Positions 45,130-54,531 of a DNA stretch of 64,000 bases are shown in pieces. The DNA is taken from NCBI GenBank assembly GCA_030824515.1, contig JAVBXN010000013.1, positions 62,001-126,000 of the forward strand, given 5' to 3'. The notes beneath the pieces are model-generated. The model did not search any database, was not told where the DNA came from, and saw only the letters and a list, made by a program, of their open reading frames with translations. Source of the DNA: Pelobacter sp. (GTDB lineage Bacteria; Desulfobacterota; Desulfuromonadia; Geobacterales; Pseudopelobacteraceae). A program made the translations under genes and the position numbers. Numbering within the stretch: the first letter of the stretch is position 1; every line of letters starts with the position of its first letter.

Positions 45130-47880
45130 TCAGTTATGGGCCAGTTTCTGCGCCTCCTTGGCGTTGGCCTGGAACAGGTTGGCGGTTTCGAACACCAGGT
45201 TGAGCGTGCCGCGATACCCGACCCACATCTTCTGGTGGGCTCCCAGGCGATCGAACACCGGCAGTCCGGCCCGCAGGTGCGCTCCGATCTTGAGCTTGTT
45301 CGCCGCCTGACGGCCGTTCGAGTTGGCCACCAGCAGATCGGCCCCCTTGGCCGCCTCTTCCAGATCCTCCAGGTCGCCGACAAAAACGTTCCCGCAAGGC
45401 AGGGAATCCAGTCCGCGGGTGCGGGTTGCGGAGAGCGCCGCCTGGATCTCGCACCCCATGCCGGCCAGGAAACGGGTCAGGGTCTTGAGGTTGTCCGACT
45501 CCAGCGCCAGCGCCACCTTTTTGTTGCCGAACTGGTAGTGGCTGTCCACCATGGCGTCCATCAACCGGCTGCGCCAGCGGCGGTGCTTGTCAGGAACCGG
45601 TCTCCCGCTGATCGCGGAAAGCGACTCCATCAGCAGGTCGGTCTCGGCCAGACCGGTCAGCGATGTAAAGCCATGGGCCGGAATGTCGAACTTCTCTTTA
45701 AGCTTCAATGCCGCCTTGGCCAGCGAATCACCGACATATAACGTCGCAACGCTGCGCCCCGCCTTCCTGATATCTTCAACCGTTATCCCACCGGTCGATA
45801 GCGGCGACACCACCTCGTCGATATGCCCGTCCATCGCGTTAGAGATGTCCGGGATCGTCAGTACCGTCAGCCCGAATGACTCGACCAGCTCTTTCAGCTC
45901 CTCCACATCGGCCGGTGTCAGGTGCGCTCCGGGCAGCAGGTTGACCTGGTCCGGCACGGTCGCGCCCCCTTCCGGGAGGCTGGAGACGATCGCCTCGACC
46001 GCCGCGGCATAACCTTCCTGCAGCGAACCGCAGTAATCGGGAGTCGCGGCATGGATGATCGGGATGTGCGCCGTTTCGGGGTGCTCCTGGCGGAAATGCA
46101 CGATGGCGCTGTGCACGTCGTCGCCCATGGTCTCGGTCAGTCCCGAGGTCATCACCCCCACCACCTGGGGCTGGAACTTCTCGATCACCCGACCGATGCC
46201 CTTCTTCAGGTTCTCCCAGCCGCCGAAAATGGCGCTGTCCTCGCTCATCGCGGTTGCGTTCAGTGCGATCGATTCCTTGTAGTGCCTTGACAGCTGCAGC
46301 CGGATGAAAGTCGAGCAGCCCTGGGCGCCGTGCAGCAGGCCGAGCATGTTGTCAATCCCCAGGTAAGCCATGGTGGCGCCCAGCGCGGGCGAATTCTTCT
46401 GCGGATTGACCGTGGCGGCCTTGGTTGAGACCTTGACCCGCGAGGCCGATATGTCCTCGGCCAGGAAATCCTCCGCATGCCGCAGAGGAGGCAGTTCACC
46501 TGTTCCCTCCGCTTTCTCCCAGGGCGCCGGAGCGTTCAGGACAGGCCAGATCGGGTTGTTGACGGTCATGTCCAGCTGCTGGGCGAAGGTCACCATCCCC
46601 TCGTAGCCGGCATAGGGATGGGAACGGCCGTGGTTGATATCCAGGAAAGGGGTCTTGGTCTTGAGCGCCAGGAACTTGGTCTTGCCGCCGGCCACGATCA
46701 GGTCCGGCATCTTCTCGCGCATGACCGCCAGCAGTCCGGCGGTGGAGGTATCTTCGATAATTTTGGCATCCTGGTGCATCAGCCCTTTCATGCGGTAGAA
46801 ATCCTCCAGCGTCGAGTTCTGGGTTCCGGCCGCCAGGATCTCAACTCCCAGCTCACGCAGCGAGTTGACCATCGACCAGGTCTTGACGCCACCGGTGAAG
46901 AGCACCGCCCGTTTCCCTTCCAGTCTCTCGCGATAGGGCGCGATCCGCTGACGGCATTTGGCCTCTTCCTCTTCCAGCAGCTTTTCGACCCGATCCTGCA
47001 TGACCCGCTTCTCCAGGCCGTTAACGATATTGTCCAGCTCGCGGGCGATGTCGCGCAGTGCCTTGGCGGTGTCGGTCATGCCGTAGAAAGACTCCTCCAG
47101 GTAGGGCATGCCGTAGGTTTTCTGCATCTTCTTGGCCAGGTTGGTCAGGGACTTGGAACAGATGATGATATTGAGCTTGGCCCGATGGGCGTAGCGCAAC
47201 TCCTCGAATTTTGCGTCGCCGCTGAAGCAGGAGAGGATCTGGATTCCCAGCCTGTCGAAGAGCGGCAGCATGCCCCACAGGTCGCCGGCAATGTTGTACT
47301 CGCCGATCAGGTTGATCGGGTATTCCCCCAATAACGGCGGTTCGGTGGTGCCTATCACATACTTGAAGAGGATCTCTCCGGCCAGCCGGTTGCCGATATT
47401 CTTGTCACCGATGAAGCCGGGGGTGTTGACCGGGATCACCGGGATTGCGACTTTTCCTGACGCAGCCGCGCAAACCGCCTCCACATCGTCGCCGGTCATG
47501 GCGGTCACGCAGGTGGCATAGACGAAGATGGCCCGAGCCTGGTCCTTGTAACGCTCCGCAAGATCCAGGATGGCCTTGTACAGTTTCTTCTCGCCGCCGA
47601 AGATCACATCGTTCTCCAGCATCTCGGTGGTGAAACCGCGCCGGTAGAGTTGCGAATCGCTGGAGCGGGCCCCGCGATTGTCCCATGAGTTTCCGGCGCA
47701 GGCGATCGGGCCATGCACCAGGTGGATCACGTCGGTGATCGGCATCAGGACCACGCGGGCACCATCGTAGGCGCAGGAGCGTTCGGTTCCCTCGCCCGGT
47801 TCGGATTTCTTGCAGAACTTGGGAGCACCCTTGTCGTGGGTTTCGCAATTGTCGGTATCGTACCAGTCCGGTTTGGCCAT
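45130..47880 (-). CDS. nifEN: Fused nitrogenase FeMo-cofactor scaffold protein NifE-NifN
   Basis: 916 residues from ATG 47880 (MAKPDWYDTD), with AAGAGGAT upstream; the longer frame to 47997 crosses the promoter and terminator and is not used. The NifE half has the three cluster cysteines C36, C61 (GPIACAGNSWDNRG) and C124. The NifN half begins after a linker near residue 470 and contains LGIDNMLGLLHGAQGCSTF and TSGLTETMGDD. The complex receives the NifB cofactor precursor and matures it to FeMo-co for NifDK. Fusion of nifE and nifN into one gene is known in Geobacter relatives. No frameshift is seen at the junction. Confidence 0.95.
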   Translation of the reverse strand: MAKPDWYDTDNCETHDKGAPKFCKKSEPGEGTERSCAYDGARVVLMPITDVIHLVHGPIACAGNSWDNRGARSSDSQLYRRGFTTEMLENDVIFGGEKKLYKAILDLAERYKDQARAIFVYATCVTAMTGDDVEAVCAAASGKVAIPVIPVNTPGFIGDKNIGNRLAGEILFKYVIGTTEPPLLGEYPINLIGEYNIAGDLWGMLPLFDRLGIQILSCFSGDAKFEELRYAHRAKLNIIICSKSLTNLAKKMQKTYGMPYLEESFYGMTDTAKALRDIARELDNIVNGLEKRVMQDRVEKLLEEEEAKCRQRIAPYRERLEGKRAVLFTGGVKTWSMVNSLRELGVEILAAGTQNSTLEDFYRMKGLMHQDAKIIEDTSTAGLLAVMREKMPDLIVAGGKTKFLALKTKTPFLDINHGRSHPYAGYEGMVTFAQQLDMTVNNPIWPVLNAPAPWEKAEGTGELPPLRHAEDFLAEDISASRVKVSTKAATVNPQKNSPALGATMAYLGIDNMLGLLHGAQGCSTFIRLQLSRHYKESIALNATAMSEDSAIFGGWENLKKGIGRVIEKFQPQVVGVMTSGLTETMGDDVHSAIVHFRQEHPETAHIPIIHAATPDYCGSLQEGYAAAVEAIVSSLPEGGATVPDQVNLLPGAHLTPADVEELKELVESFGLTVLTIPDISNAMDGHIDEVVSPLSTGGITVEDIRKAGRSVATLYVGDSLAKAALKLKEKFDIPAHGFTSLTGLAETDLLMESLSAISGRPVPDKHRRWRSRLMDAMVDSHYQFGNKKVALALESDNLKTLTRFLAGMGCEIQAALSATRTRGLDSLPCGNVFVGDLEDLEEAAKGADLLVANSNGRQAANKLKIGAHLRAGLPVFDRLGAHQKMWVGYRGTLNLVFETANLFQANAKEAQKLAHN

Positions 47881-47926
47881 GACAGTATCCTCTTGATAAG
47901 CTAGACTCTTGGTTTGTTCCGACTGC

Positions 47927-47979
47927 AAAAAAACGGCGCTCCACATCTTATTAAAGATGAAATGTGGGGAGGCGCCGTT
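47927..47979 (-). terminator. Intrinsic terminator in the nifEN leader
   Basis: Minus strand: the arm at 47979-47962 pairs with the arm at 47946-47932 (AACGGCGC with GCGCCGTT, then TCC with GGA and ACAT with ATGT), followed by seven T. It lies downstream of the sigma-54 promoter and before nifEN, so nif transcripts must pass it. It could also end read-through from the kinase gene at 48096. Confidence 0.8.
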
Positions 47980-48000
47980 GCCGGAGTTTGAGTCCATAGG

Positions 48001-48016
48001 AGCATTTGACGTGCCA
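48001..48016 (-). promoter_or_regulatory. Sigma-54 promoter of nifEN
   Basis: Minus strand TGGCACGTCAAATGCT: GG at 48015-48014, GC at 48003-48002, ten bases between, perfect TGGCACG box. Predicted start near 47990, about 110 bases before the nifEN ATG. Confidence 0.85.
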
Positions 48017-48095
48017 AACCGGAGAGTGATCCTATCATGCCGATTTTACATTAGTTTACCGTATAGCCCCCAACCTGCTGCGGCCAACATGCCTA

Positions 48096-50795
48096 TTAAT
48101 TAGGCAACTGCGGCTGTGAAACCTCCTTTTCCAGGCCGCCACGGACCGCCGAAAGCAGATCCAGCGGGTTGACCGGTTTCTGCAGAAACGTTGCATTGAG
48201 ATTATCTATCGCGGCCCGATCGACAATATCATCCGTATAGCCGCTGATCATGATGATCGGCAGTTCCGGCTGCCGTTTCCTGATCTCTTCCACCAGTTCC
48301 CGCCCGTTCATGCGCGGCATGATCACGTCCACGATTGCAATCCGAATCCGTTCGCGGTTGGCTTCGAACATCTCCAACGCCTGAATGCCGTCACCGGCTT
48401 CAAGAATCGAGTAGCCGTACAGTTCCAGCAACTGCCGGAACATCCTCATGATCGCGGCATCATCCTCGGCAATCAGTATCGTCTCGCTACCGTGATGGTT
48501 GACAACCGCAGTCGCCTTTACCGGTTTTACGGGCTGTTCTCCTTCGTGGTTCCGCAGATAGATGCAGAATTCGGTGCCGGTCCCCGGTATGCTGGTGACA
48601 GTGACATAACCTCCATGCTTGGTAATAATCCCATGCACGATCGAGAGTCCCAGACCGGTTCCCTTACCCTTCTCCTTGGTGGTGAAAAATGGTTCGAAAA
48701 TACGGTCAATCATCCCGGCGGCGATTCCGGCGCCGCTGTCACTGACGCAGAGACGGGCATATTGGCCGGCCAGAATCACAGTCCCTCCGATGATCGCCGC
48801 TTCTTCAAACTGAACCGAACTTGTGGATAACGTGATAATGCCGCCGCTGCCGATCGCATCACGGGCGTTGACGACAAGATTTATCAGAACCTGCTCGATC
48901 TGTACCCGATCCACGTACACCGGCAGTCGTGCCCCGCACGGCTGGATCGAGAGGGTGATGTCCTCCCGGATCAGTCGGCCAAGACTCTTGCGAATTGTGG
49001 CCAGGATCTGGTTCAGGTCGTCATGCTGCAGCATCATGTCGTGTTTGCCGCTGAAAGACAGCAGGCTGCGGGTCATCTCCGCGGCCCGCTCAACCGAAGC
49101 GGAAATTTCACCGGCAATGTGCAGATTCTCGTCATCCGTGGAGGTCAGCTTCAACAGGTCGGCATAACCGCTGATCACGGTCAGCACGTTGTTGAAGTCG
49201 TGGGCAATGCCACCGGCCAGAGCACCGACCGACTCCATCTTCTGGGAGTGCAGCAACTGGGCTTCCAGTGACAAGCGCTCGGTGATGTCTTCAATCGTTT
49301 CGATCGCGGCGATGATTCTCCCTTCATGATCACGGATTGGAGCCGACGATATCAACAGACGCCGTTTGCGTCCGCCCAGTATATAATCATCTTCGGCATT
49401 CAAACGGTCCGGAATCTGCCGCGGCATCGAAAAATGGAGGTACAGCGCTGCAGCCTCACCACCGGTTTCATCGACAACGATATCCGCCAGACAGGGCCGG
49501 GGCGACGGATAGAACGCCCGCCACTGTGCGTCGGAGCCGATCATATCCGCAGCCTTGACTCCGGTAAGATCCTCCATGGCCCGGTTCCAGATCAGCACCT
49601 TGTGGTCGGCATTGATGACAAAGGTCGGAGCGGTTGAGTTGTAGATCAGGTTTTCAGCGAAATCCATCTTGTCATGCAACTGCCGTTCGGCAGCCAGACG
49701 ATCGGTAATGTCGAAGATGATCGAATGCAGATGCAGGCGCCCCTGGCTGAAGAACGGGCTGCTGAACACCTCCACATCCCGGATGCTGCCGTCGGACAAC
49801 TGGTGCCGGCATTGGAAATGCCTGACGGCGCCATCCCTGACCTCGATCAGTCGCTGTTCCACCATTTCCGCTTCAGAACAGTTGATGTCGTAGATTTTCT
49901 TTTCCAGTATTTTTACGAGATCATAGCCGTAATATTCGCAGGCGGCCGGGTTGGCGTCTTCGATAGCCCCGTTTTCCGGGTTGACTATCAACATCACCGC
50001 GCGGCTCTGCTGGAACTGGCTGCGATAGCGTTCCTCGCTCTCCCGCAGCGCCCTGGAAGAGACGCTGACCCGGCAGAAGCTGATCCAGAGCCCGGCCAGC
50101 CCGAACAGCCACACCGTTGAAATGATCAGGGTGTGGGCGTAGCTGCTTGTAGTAACCGACCGATCCAGCAGGGCCATCGGAACCGTAACGCTGATACCGC
50201 CGCGGACATCGTCTTCGCGGTAGCCCTGGGCGGCATGGCACTTCAGACATGGCTTCTCTGCCTTGAGAACATGGAGGTAGCGGAAATGCGGTTCCCCGTT
50301 GATGGTCTGAAACTCGCTGAACTCAAGCCCCCCCTTTTCAAGGCGTTCAAGGGCCTTCCTTTCCCAGGGATCAGGCGCGTTTTCCGGACGGATCGGTTTC
50401 AGGCTGGTGATGTGCCCATCTGGAGCATCAGTTGAAAAGTGGCCGGCCTCATAGACCTGGCGGATCATATAGGCCGGGTTAATGCGCGTAAGCGCTTGGC
50501 CGGAGGGGGTGCTGATATCGCGCTCGGGCACCTTGAGATAGGGGTTGGGAGGGGTCTTTTCAGTTACCGGCACATAAACTCCGCCATGCATGGCGCCCCA
50601 GCGCCGGAAAGCGATATCCTTCTCGAAACTGGCCCGGGCTATGCTCAGGGCGTTGGCAGCCAAAAAGCTCCTCTGGTCTTTCAGTTCCAGAACGAGAATT
50701 GCCACCGCGACGACACTCCAGACAACTGCGGCGGCACTGAACAGATGCCGGAACGGCGCCTTTTTGTGATCGACTGTGTTTGTTTCCTGCGTCAT
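48096..50795 (-). CDS. Membrane PAS hybrid kinase with periplasmic c-haem motif domain
   Basis: 899 residues. Membrane helices at about 18-37 and 220-240 enclose a Tll0287/DUF3365-like periplasmic domain containing CLKCH (C183, C186, H187), a c-type haem attachment motif. PAS 1 (about 255-380), PAS 2 (about 385-520), HisKA with [10 protein letters not shown], HATPase ([18 protein letters not shown]) and a receiver (Asp in [12 protein letters not shown]) follow. Covalent haem on the periplasmic side would make it a redox or gas sensor, as for haem-bearing sensors in Geobacter; attachment is inferred. Start overlaps the upstream kinase stop by four bases. Confidence 0.9.
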   Translation of the reverse strand: MTQETNTVDHKKAPFRHLFSAAAVVWSVVAVAILVLELKDQRSFLAANALSIARASFEKDIAFRRWGAMHGGVYVPVTEKTPPNPYLKVPERDISTPSGQALTRINPAYMIRQVYEAGHFSTDAPDGHITSLKPIRPENAPDPWERKALERLEKGGLEFSEFQTINGEPHFRYLHVLKAEKPCLKCHAAQGYREDDVRGGISVTVPMALLDRSVTTSSYAHTLIISTVWLFGLAGLWISFCRVSVSSRALRESEERYRSQFQQSRAVMLIVNPENGAIEDANPAACEYYGYDLVKILEKKIYDINCSEAEMVEQRLIEVRDGAVRHFQCRHQLSDGSIRDVEVFSSPFFSQGRLHLHSIIFDITDRLAAERQLHDKMDFAENLIYNSTAPTFVINADHKVLIWNRAMEDLTGVKAADMIGSDAQWRAFYPSPRPCLADIVVDETGGEAAALYLHFSMPRQIPDRLNAEDDYILGGRKRRLLISSAPIRDHEGRIIAAIETIEDITERLSLEAQLLHSQKMESVGALAGGIAHDFNNVLTVISGYADLLKLTSTDDENLHIAGEISASVERAAEMTRSLLSFSGKHDMMLQHDDLNQILATIRKSLGRLIREDITLSIQPCGARLPVYVDRVQIEQVLINLVVNARDAIGSGGIITLSTSSVQFEEAAIIGGTVILAGQYARLCVSDSGAGIAAGMIDRIFEPFFTTKEKGKGTGLGLSIVHGIITKHGGYVTVTSIPGTGTEFCIYLRNHEGEQPVKPVKATAVVNHHGSETILIAEDDAAIMRMFRQLLELYGYSILEAGDGIQALEMFEANRERIRIAIVDVIMPRMNGRELVEEIRKRQPELPIIMISGYTDDIVDRAAIDNLNATFLQKPVNPLDLLSAVRGGLEKEVSQPQLPN

Positions 50796-53167
50796 AAATT
50801 ACTGATCCTCATGATTGCTTCCTTCAATTCCAAAAGCTTGTAAGGCTTCTGGATAAATCCGGCCAGGCCCTTGCCGACAAACTTCCGGGTAACATCCTGT
50901 TCGTTGTAACCACTGCTCATGATCACCTTGACATCCCGTTTGAGCTGGCGCAGTTCACGGAAGCACTGCTCGCCATCCATGCGCGGCATGGTCAGGTCCA
51001 GAACCACAAAATCCGGGGCGGGATTGCACTCGAACTTTTCAAGCGCATCCCTGCCGTCAACGGCTGTAATCACCTGAAATCCCAGAGTATTCAGCATCTC
51101 GCTGCCGATTTCACGAACGGTCTCCTCGTCATCCACAAGCAGCACGGTGCCGCTGCCCTGCCACTCCTCACCCTGGACATGCCGCTTTGCCGTCACCACC
51201 GGCCTGTTTGAAGCGGGCAGGAATATCTTGAAGGCGCTCCCCATTCCGGGCTCACTGTAGACCTTGATACCCCCCTTGTGACCGCGCACGATTCCCAGTA
51301 CCGCGGCCATTCCCAGGCCACGGCCGGTAAACTTGGTCGTGAAGAAAGGATCGTAGATCTTGGCCACGGTGTCGCGGTCCATGCCACATCCGGTGTCGCT
51401 AATCTCCAGGCAGACGTACGCCCCCTCGTCCAGGTCCTCATTATTTAAAATATTCTTCAGATAGTTTTTATCGCAATTCACTAAATCGGTGCTGATGGTG
51501 ATCACTCCGCTATTGTCCCCGATCGCTTCGGATGCGTTGATGACCAGGTTCATTATGATCTGGCGCAACTGAGTCGCATCGGCTTCCAGCGTCGGCAGCG
51601 CAGACGCCGGCTTTAAACGCAACACTGTCTTCTTGGATATGGAGATCTCCAGCATGTGCAGCATCTCTTCCAGAAGCCTGTTCAGATCGATATGCTCGAC
51701 CATGAACTTACCCTTGCCCGAATAGGCCAGCATCTGCTTTGCCAGGTCGGCGGCCCGTGCCGCCGCCTGTTCGATCCTGCGCAGGTTTTCCGCCACCGGG
51801 GATTCATTCCCGATCCGCATCAGGGCCAGGTCGGCGTTACCGATAATCGCGGTCAGGATATTGTTGAAATCATGGGCGATGCCACCCGCCATCACCCCCA
51901 GGCTTTCCAGTTTCTGGGCATGAAGCAGTTGCCGTTCCATGATCAGGTGTTCCTCGTCGGCGCGCAACTGGTCGGTAACATCGCGCCCGATACCCAGGTA
52001 CAAAGGCTCCCCGGAAGCGCCCTGATACCTGGAACCGTTGGCGACAAAACTGCGCCAACTGCCATCAGCGTGATGGACACGATAGATCGGGCTTGTCGCG
52101 GCTTCGCCAGTCCCCATCACCTTAACCAGGTATTCGAAACATGCTCCCACGTCATCCGCATGGACGAACGGCGCAAAATCATGGTTCAGCACCTCGCTGG
52201 CCGGGTAACCAAAATGTTTTTCCCAAGAGGGGGAGACAAAACGGAAGACCCCCTTGGCGTCCAGCACAAAGATCACGTCGATGGAGTTCTCAACCAGCGA
52301 ACGGAACTTTTCCTCGCTCTCTTTCAGCATCTCTTCCCTGAGCCGGCGCTCGGTGATATCACGCCAGGTGACTACCGCTCCCACGACGATCCCATCCTTG
52401 CGAATCGGATAGGATGAATATTCCACCGGCAAAGAGTCGCCATCTCGCCTGAGAAAAAACTCATCGGTGACAGTGACTCCGACCCCTTCCCTGAAAGCCT
52501 TGAAGATCCGGCATTGATCCTGCGGGATCGGCAACCCGTCCGGTGTCCGGCAGTGGATCAGCTCATGCATGTTGCGCCCCAGCACCTCGCCGATATGTCC
52601 GTAGCCAAGCATCTTGAGACAGGATTCGTTGGCAAATGTGCAAAAGCCTTCGGTATTTATCCCATAGATGGCTTCCACCGTCGAGGACATGATCAGTCGC
52701 AGCAGCTCCTCGCTCTCCACCAGTTGCCGCTCGGCCGCCCGCCTTTCTTCGATTTCGTGCAGCAGGCTGCTCCGGAAGCGACTGAACTCCTCCGAGGCCC
52801 GCTGGTTGTTGAGTTCCAGTCGTTCGTTCTCAAGAGCCAGGAACGAGCGGCGCTCTTCGCTGCCGATGCGCCGGTCAAGCTGTACCAGCTGGTGAATTGC
52901 GAAATCGGCCAGATATGGCAGCATTACCGGGGAGATGACGATCTGTGACACCAGCGGCGCCACCTCTTCGGAAGAAAGATGTTCACCCGGAATCAGGATT
53001 ACGCCTGCCAGGCGTTGCAGATGATGCCCCAGAAAATCCCGGGCCGCCTCGGATGATGGGGCATAGAGCGCAAAGGGGGCCCTGCGGAAATCAATTATCC
53101 GGAATTCCCGGCAGAACGTGAATCCGTCCGGACAGGGTGTGCATAACGAAAACAGACGATTTTTCAT
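50792..53167 (-). CDS. PAS-PAS hybrid histidine kinase
   Basis: 791 residues from ATG 53167 (GGGGTGAG upstream; the frame extends to 53194 without support). The first 130 residues are an unrecognised domain starting with CTPC and FCREF; then a coiled coil, PAS 1 (about 160-280), PAS 2 (about 285-410), HisKA with [10 protein letters not shown], HATPase with FTGRGLGMAAVLGI and a receiver (Asp in VVLDLTMPRMDG). The kinase and receiver parts closely match those at 57376 and 60377, so they share a recent ancestor. Immediately follows the FIST gene (four bases), hence likely reads a FIST-derived signal. Confidence 0.9.
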   Translation of the reverse strand: MKNRLFSLCTPCPDGFTFCREFRIIDFRRAPFALYAPSSEAARDFLGHHLQRLAGVILIPGEHLSSEEVAPLVSQIVISPVMLPYLADFAIHQLVQLDRRIGSEERRSFLALENERLELNNQRASEEFSRFRSSLLHEIEERRAAERQLVESEELLRLIMSSTVEAIYGINTEGFCTFANESCLKMLGYGHIGEVLGRNMHELIHCRTPDGLPIPQDQCRIFKAFREGVGVTVTDEFFLRRDGDSLPVEYSSYPIRKDGIVVGAVVTWRDITERRLREEMLKESEEKFRSLVENSIDVIFVLDAKGVFRFVSPSWEKHFGYPASEVLNHDFAPFVHADDVGACFEYLVKVMGTGEAATSPIYRVHHADGSWRSFVANGSRYQGASGEPLYLGIGRDVTDQLRADEEHLIMERQLLHAQKLESLGVMAGGIAHDFNNILTAIIGNADLALMRIGNESPVAENLRRIEQAAARAADLAKQMLAYSGKGKFMVEHIDLNRLLEEMLHMLEISISKKTVLRLKPASALPTLEADATQLRQIIMNLVINASEAIGDNSGVITISTDLVNCDKNYLKNILNNEDLDEGAYVCLEISDTGCGMDRDTVAKIYDPFFTTKFTGRGLGMAAVLGIVRGHKGGIKVYSEPGMGSAFKIFLPASNRPVVTAKRHVQGEEWQGSGTVLLVDDEETVREIGSEMLNTLGFQVITAVDGRDALEKFECNPAPDFVVLDLTMPRMDGEQCFRELRQLKRDVKVIMSSGYNEQDVTRKFVGKGLAGFIQKPYKLLELKEAIMRISNL

Positions 53168-53171
53168 GGTC

Positions 53172-54332
53172 TCACCCCAAAAGACAGACAACAAAGGTCA
53201 CGTTATGGAAGCTGACGGAGGTAAAAGCGCCATCCGCACCGCGAAATGGACTGATCTCACCAAAAGATGGAAAACCGATCAGCGGAATCCGGAATCCCAG
53301 ATTACCGAAAAATGCGGCCAGTTCCATTTCTCCACGGTCGGCAAGTAGCCACTTCCTGCCGGCACAGCTGATGATGATTGCCGCGGAGGGGGTGAAACCG
53401 AGCGAATCGGAAGCCAGGTTCTGCACGGCGTCTGAAACCCCGCGCATCACATCTTCACGTGATGCGCTACAGACCCGCACAACGGTTCCCTTTTCGATAC
53501 TACCGAACATGGTTACCGCGCCGCTGTCCGGATGCAGATGCATGGGAGCCCGCAGGGAAAAATGCCCGCCGGAACCGGCCTGATAGGCGGCCAGCGGAAC
53601 AACCCCGAGATCAGACTCACCCAGCGGTTTGCCCAGCTGACCGGCCATGAAATCCTGAGCCGATTGCCCGCTGATGGTGCGGATTTCACACCCCTGGTTT
53701 TCCTCCACGATTCCAGCATCCCCCAGCGGTGTCCAACCGCTGGCCGCGTTGATGGAGAAGCCGATGTCGCCGCAACCGGTGAGCATTGCCACAGCATCCT
53801 CATATTCGACGCCGTTCAGGAAAACCCTGCTGCTGGTGAACTTGCGGTCGTCACCGGTCAGACCGCCAAAAAACGGCCCGGGTATCTCGGCGGCGATGCC
53901 GCGCACGATGGCGTGACCGTCGGCCTTGGCCCCGTCCGCCAGCACCATGCGAAAAACGGATGCGGCCGGACAGTCAGCCAGCGCTTTGCGGGCACACGCC
54001 CCGGCGGCCGCGAACGAGTCGGCCTGAACGCCCTGTTCAAGTGCGACCGACCATGACACCCGGCCGTCGCTGGAAATCCCCAGGGCGCTGACGCCATAGT
54101 TTTCGGCTCCAGTGGTCTCGTAGATACCATCGCCGGTCCCTCCGAAAACTATCACCGACCTGGTTCCAAGCGCGTCGTACAACGCTTCGAAAAAATCGGA
54201 AAAATCAGGGTCATAATTCATCGAAGCAAACAGCAGTATTACTTCCGGTGAAATAGGGGCAAGCGCCGCGCCGATTTCAAGTCCGGCCCGGTACGGATCG
54301 GTGAGGATGCTTTTGGATGAGACATATCGCAT
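53172..54332 (-). CDS. FIST domain sensory protein
   Basis: 386 residues covering FIST_N and FIST_C: VILLFASMNYDP, then GGTGDGIYE and the GLTGDDRKF block near the middle, and the C-terminal ADGAFTSVSFHNVTFVV end. FIST proteins are thought to bind small ligands such as amino acids and feed kinases or MCPs. No membrane helix. AAAGGAG precedes the ATG. First gene of a three-gene unit with two hybrid kinases. Confidence 0.88.
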   Translation of the reverse strand: MRYVSSKSILTDPYRAGLEIGAALAPISPEVILLFASMNYDPDFSDFFEALYDALGTRSVIVFGGTGDGIYETTGAENYGVSALGISSDGRVSWSVALEQGVQADSFAAAGACARKALADCPAASVFRMVLADGAKADGHAIVRGIAAEIPGPFFGGLTGDDRKFTSSRVFLNGVEYEDAVAMLTGCGDIGFSINAASGWTPLGDAGIVEENQGCEIRTISGQSAQDFMAGQLGKPLGESDLGVVPLAAYQAGSGGHFSLRAPMHLHPDSGAVTMFGSIEKGTVVRVCSASREDVMRGVSDAVQNLASDSLGFTPSAAIIISCAGRKWLLADRGEMELAAFFGNLGFRIPLIGFPSFGEISPFRGADGAFTSVSFHNVTFVVCLLG

Positions 54333-54366
54333 ACGCTGTACTCCTTTAATCCTGGAAAAAGCAGTT

Positions 54367-54495
54367 GTCCACGAAAAGAACGAAAAACACGAACAAAAAC
54401 GACAGAATATACAACACCATGGTGTACCTGTTTGGTGAATTACTGTTTTGATGTATCGCTTTAAATTTTCGTGTCTTTTCGTGTCTTTCGTGGAC
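54367..54495. repeat. Intergenic inverted-repeat element C (129 bp)
   Basis: Ends 54367-54393 and 54468-54495 are inverted copies of 27-28 bases with about 24 matches (outer GTCCACGAAA exact). Lies between the FIST gene and the next kinase gene. Interior is non-coding. Ends resemble the A-rich ACACGAA vernacular repeats of many genomes. Confidence 0.75.
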
Positions 54496-54531
54496 CCAAA
54501 AACCGTTTTCAGGTTAATTCAAATCCCGGTT

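Noticed and set aside
47881-47997. N-terminal extension of NifEN
   Set aside because: It would run through the leader terminator; ATG 47880 gives the family start and has a ribosome site.
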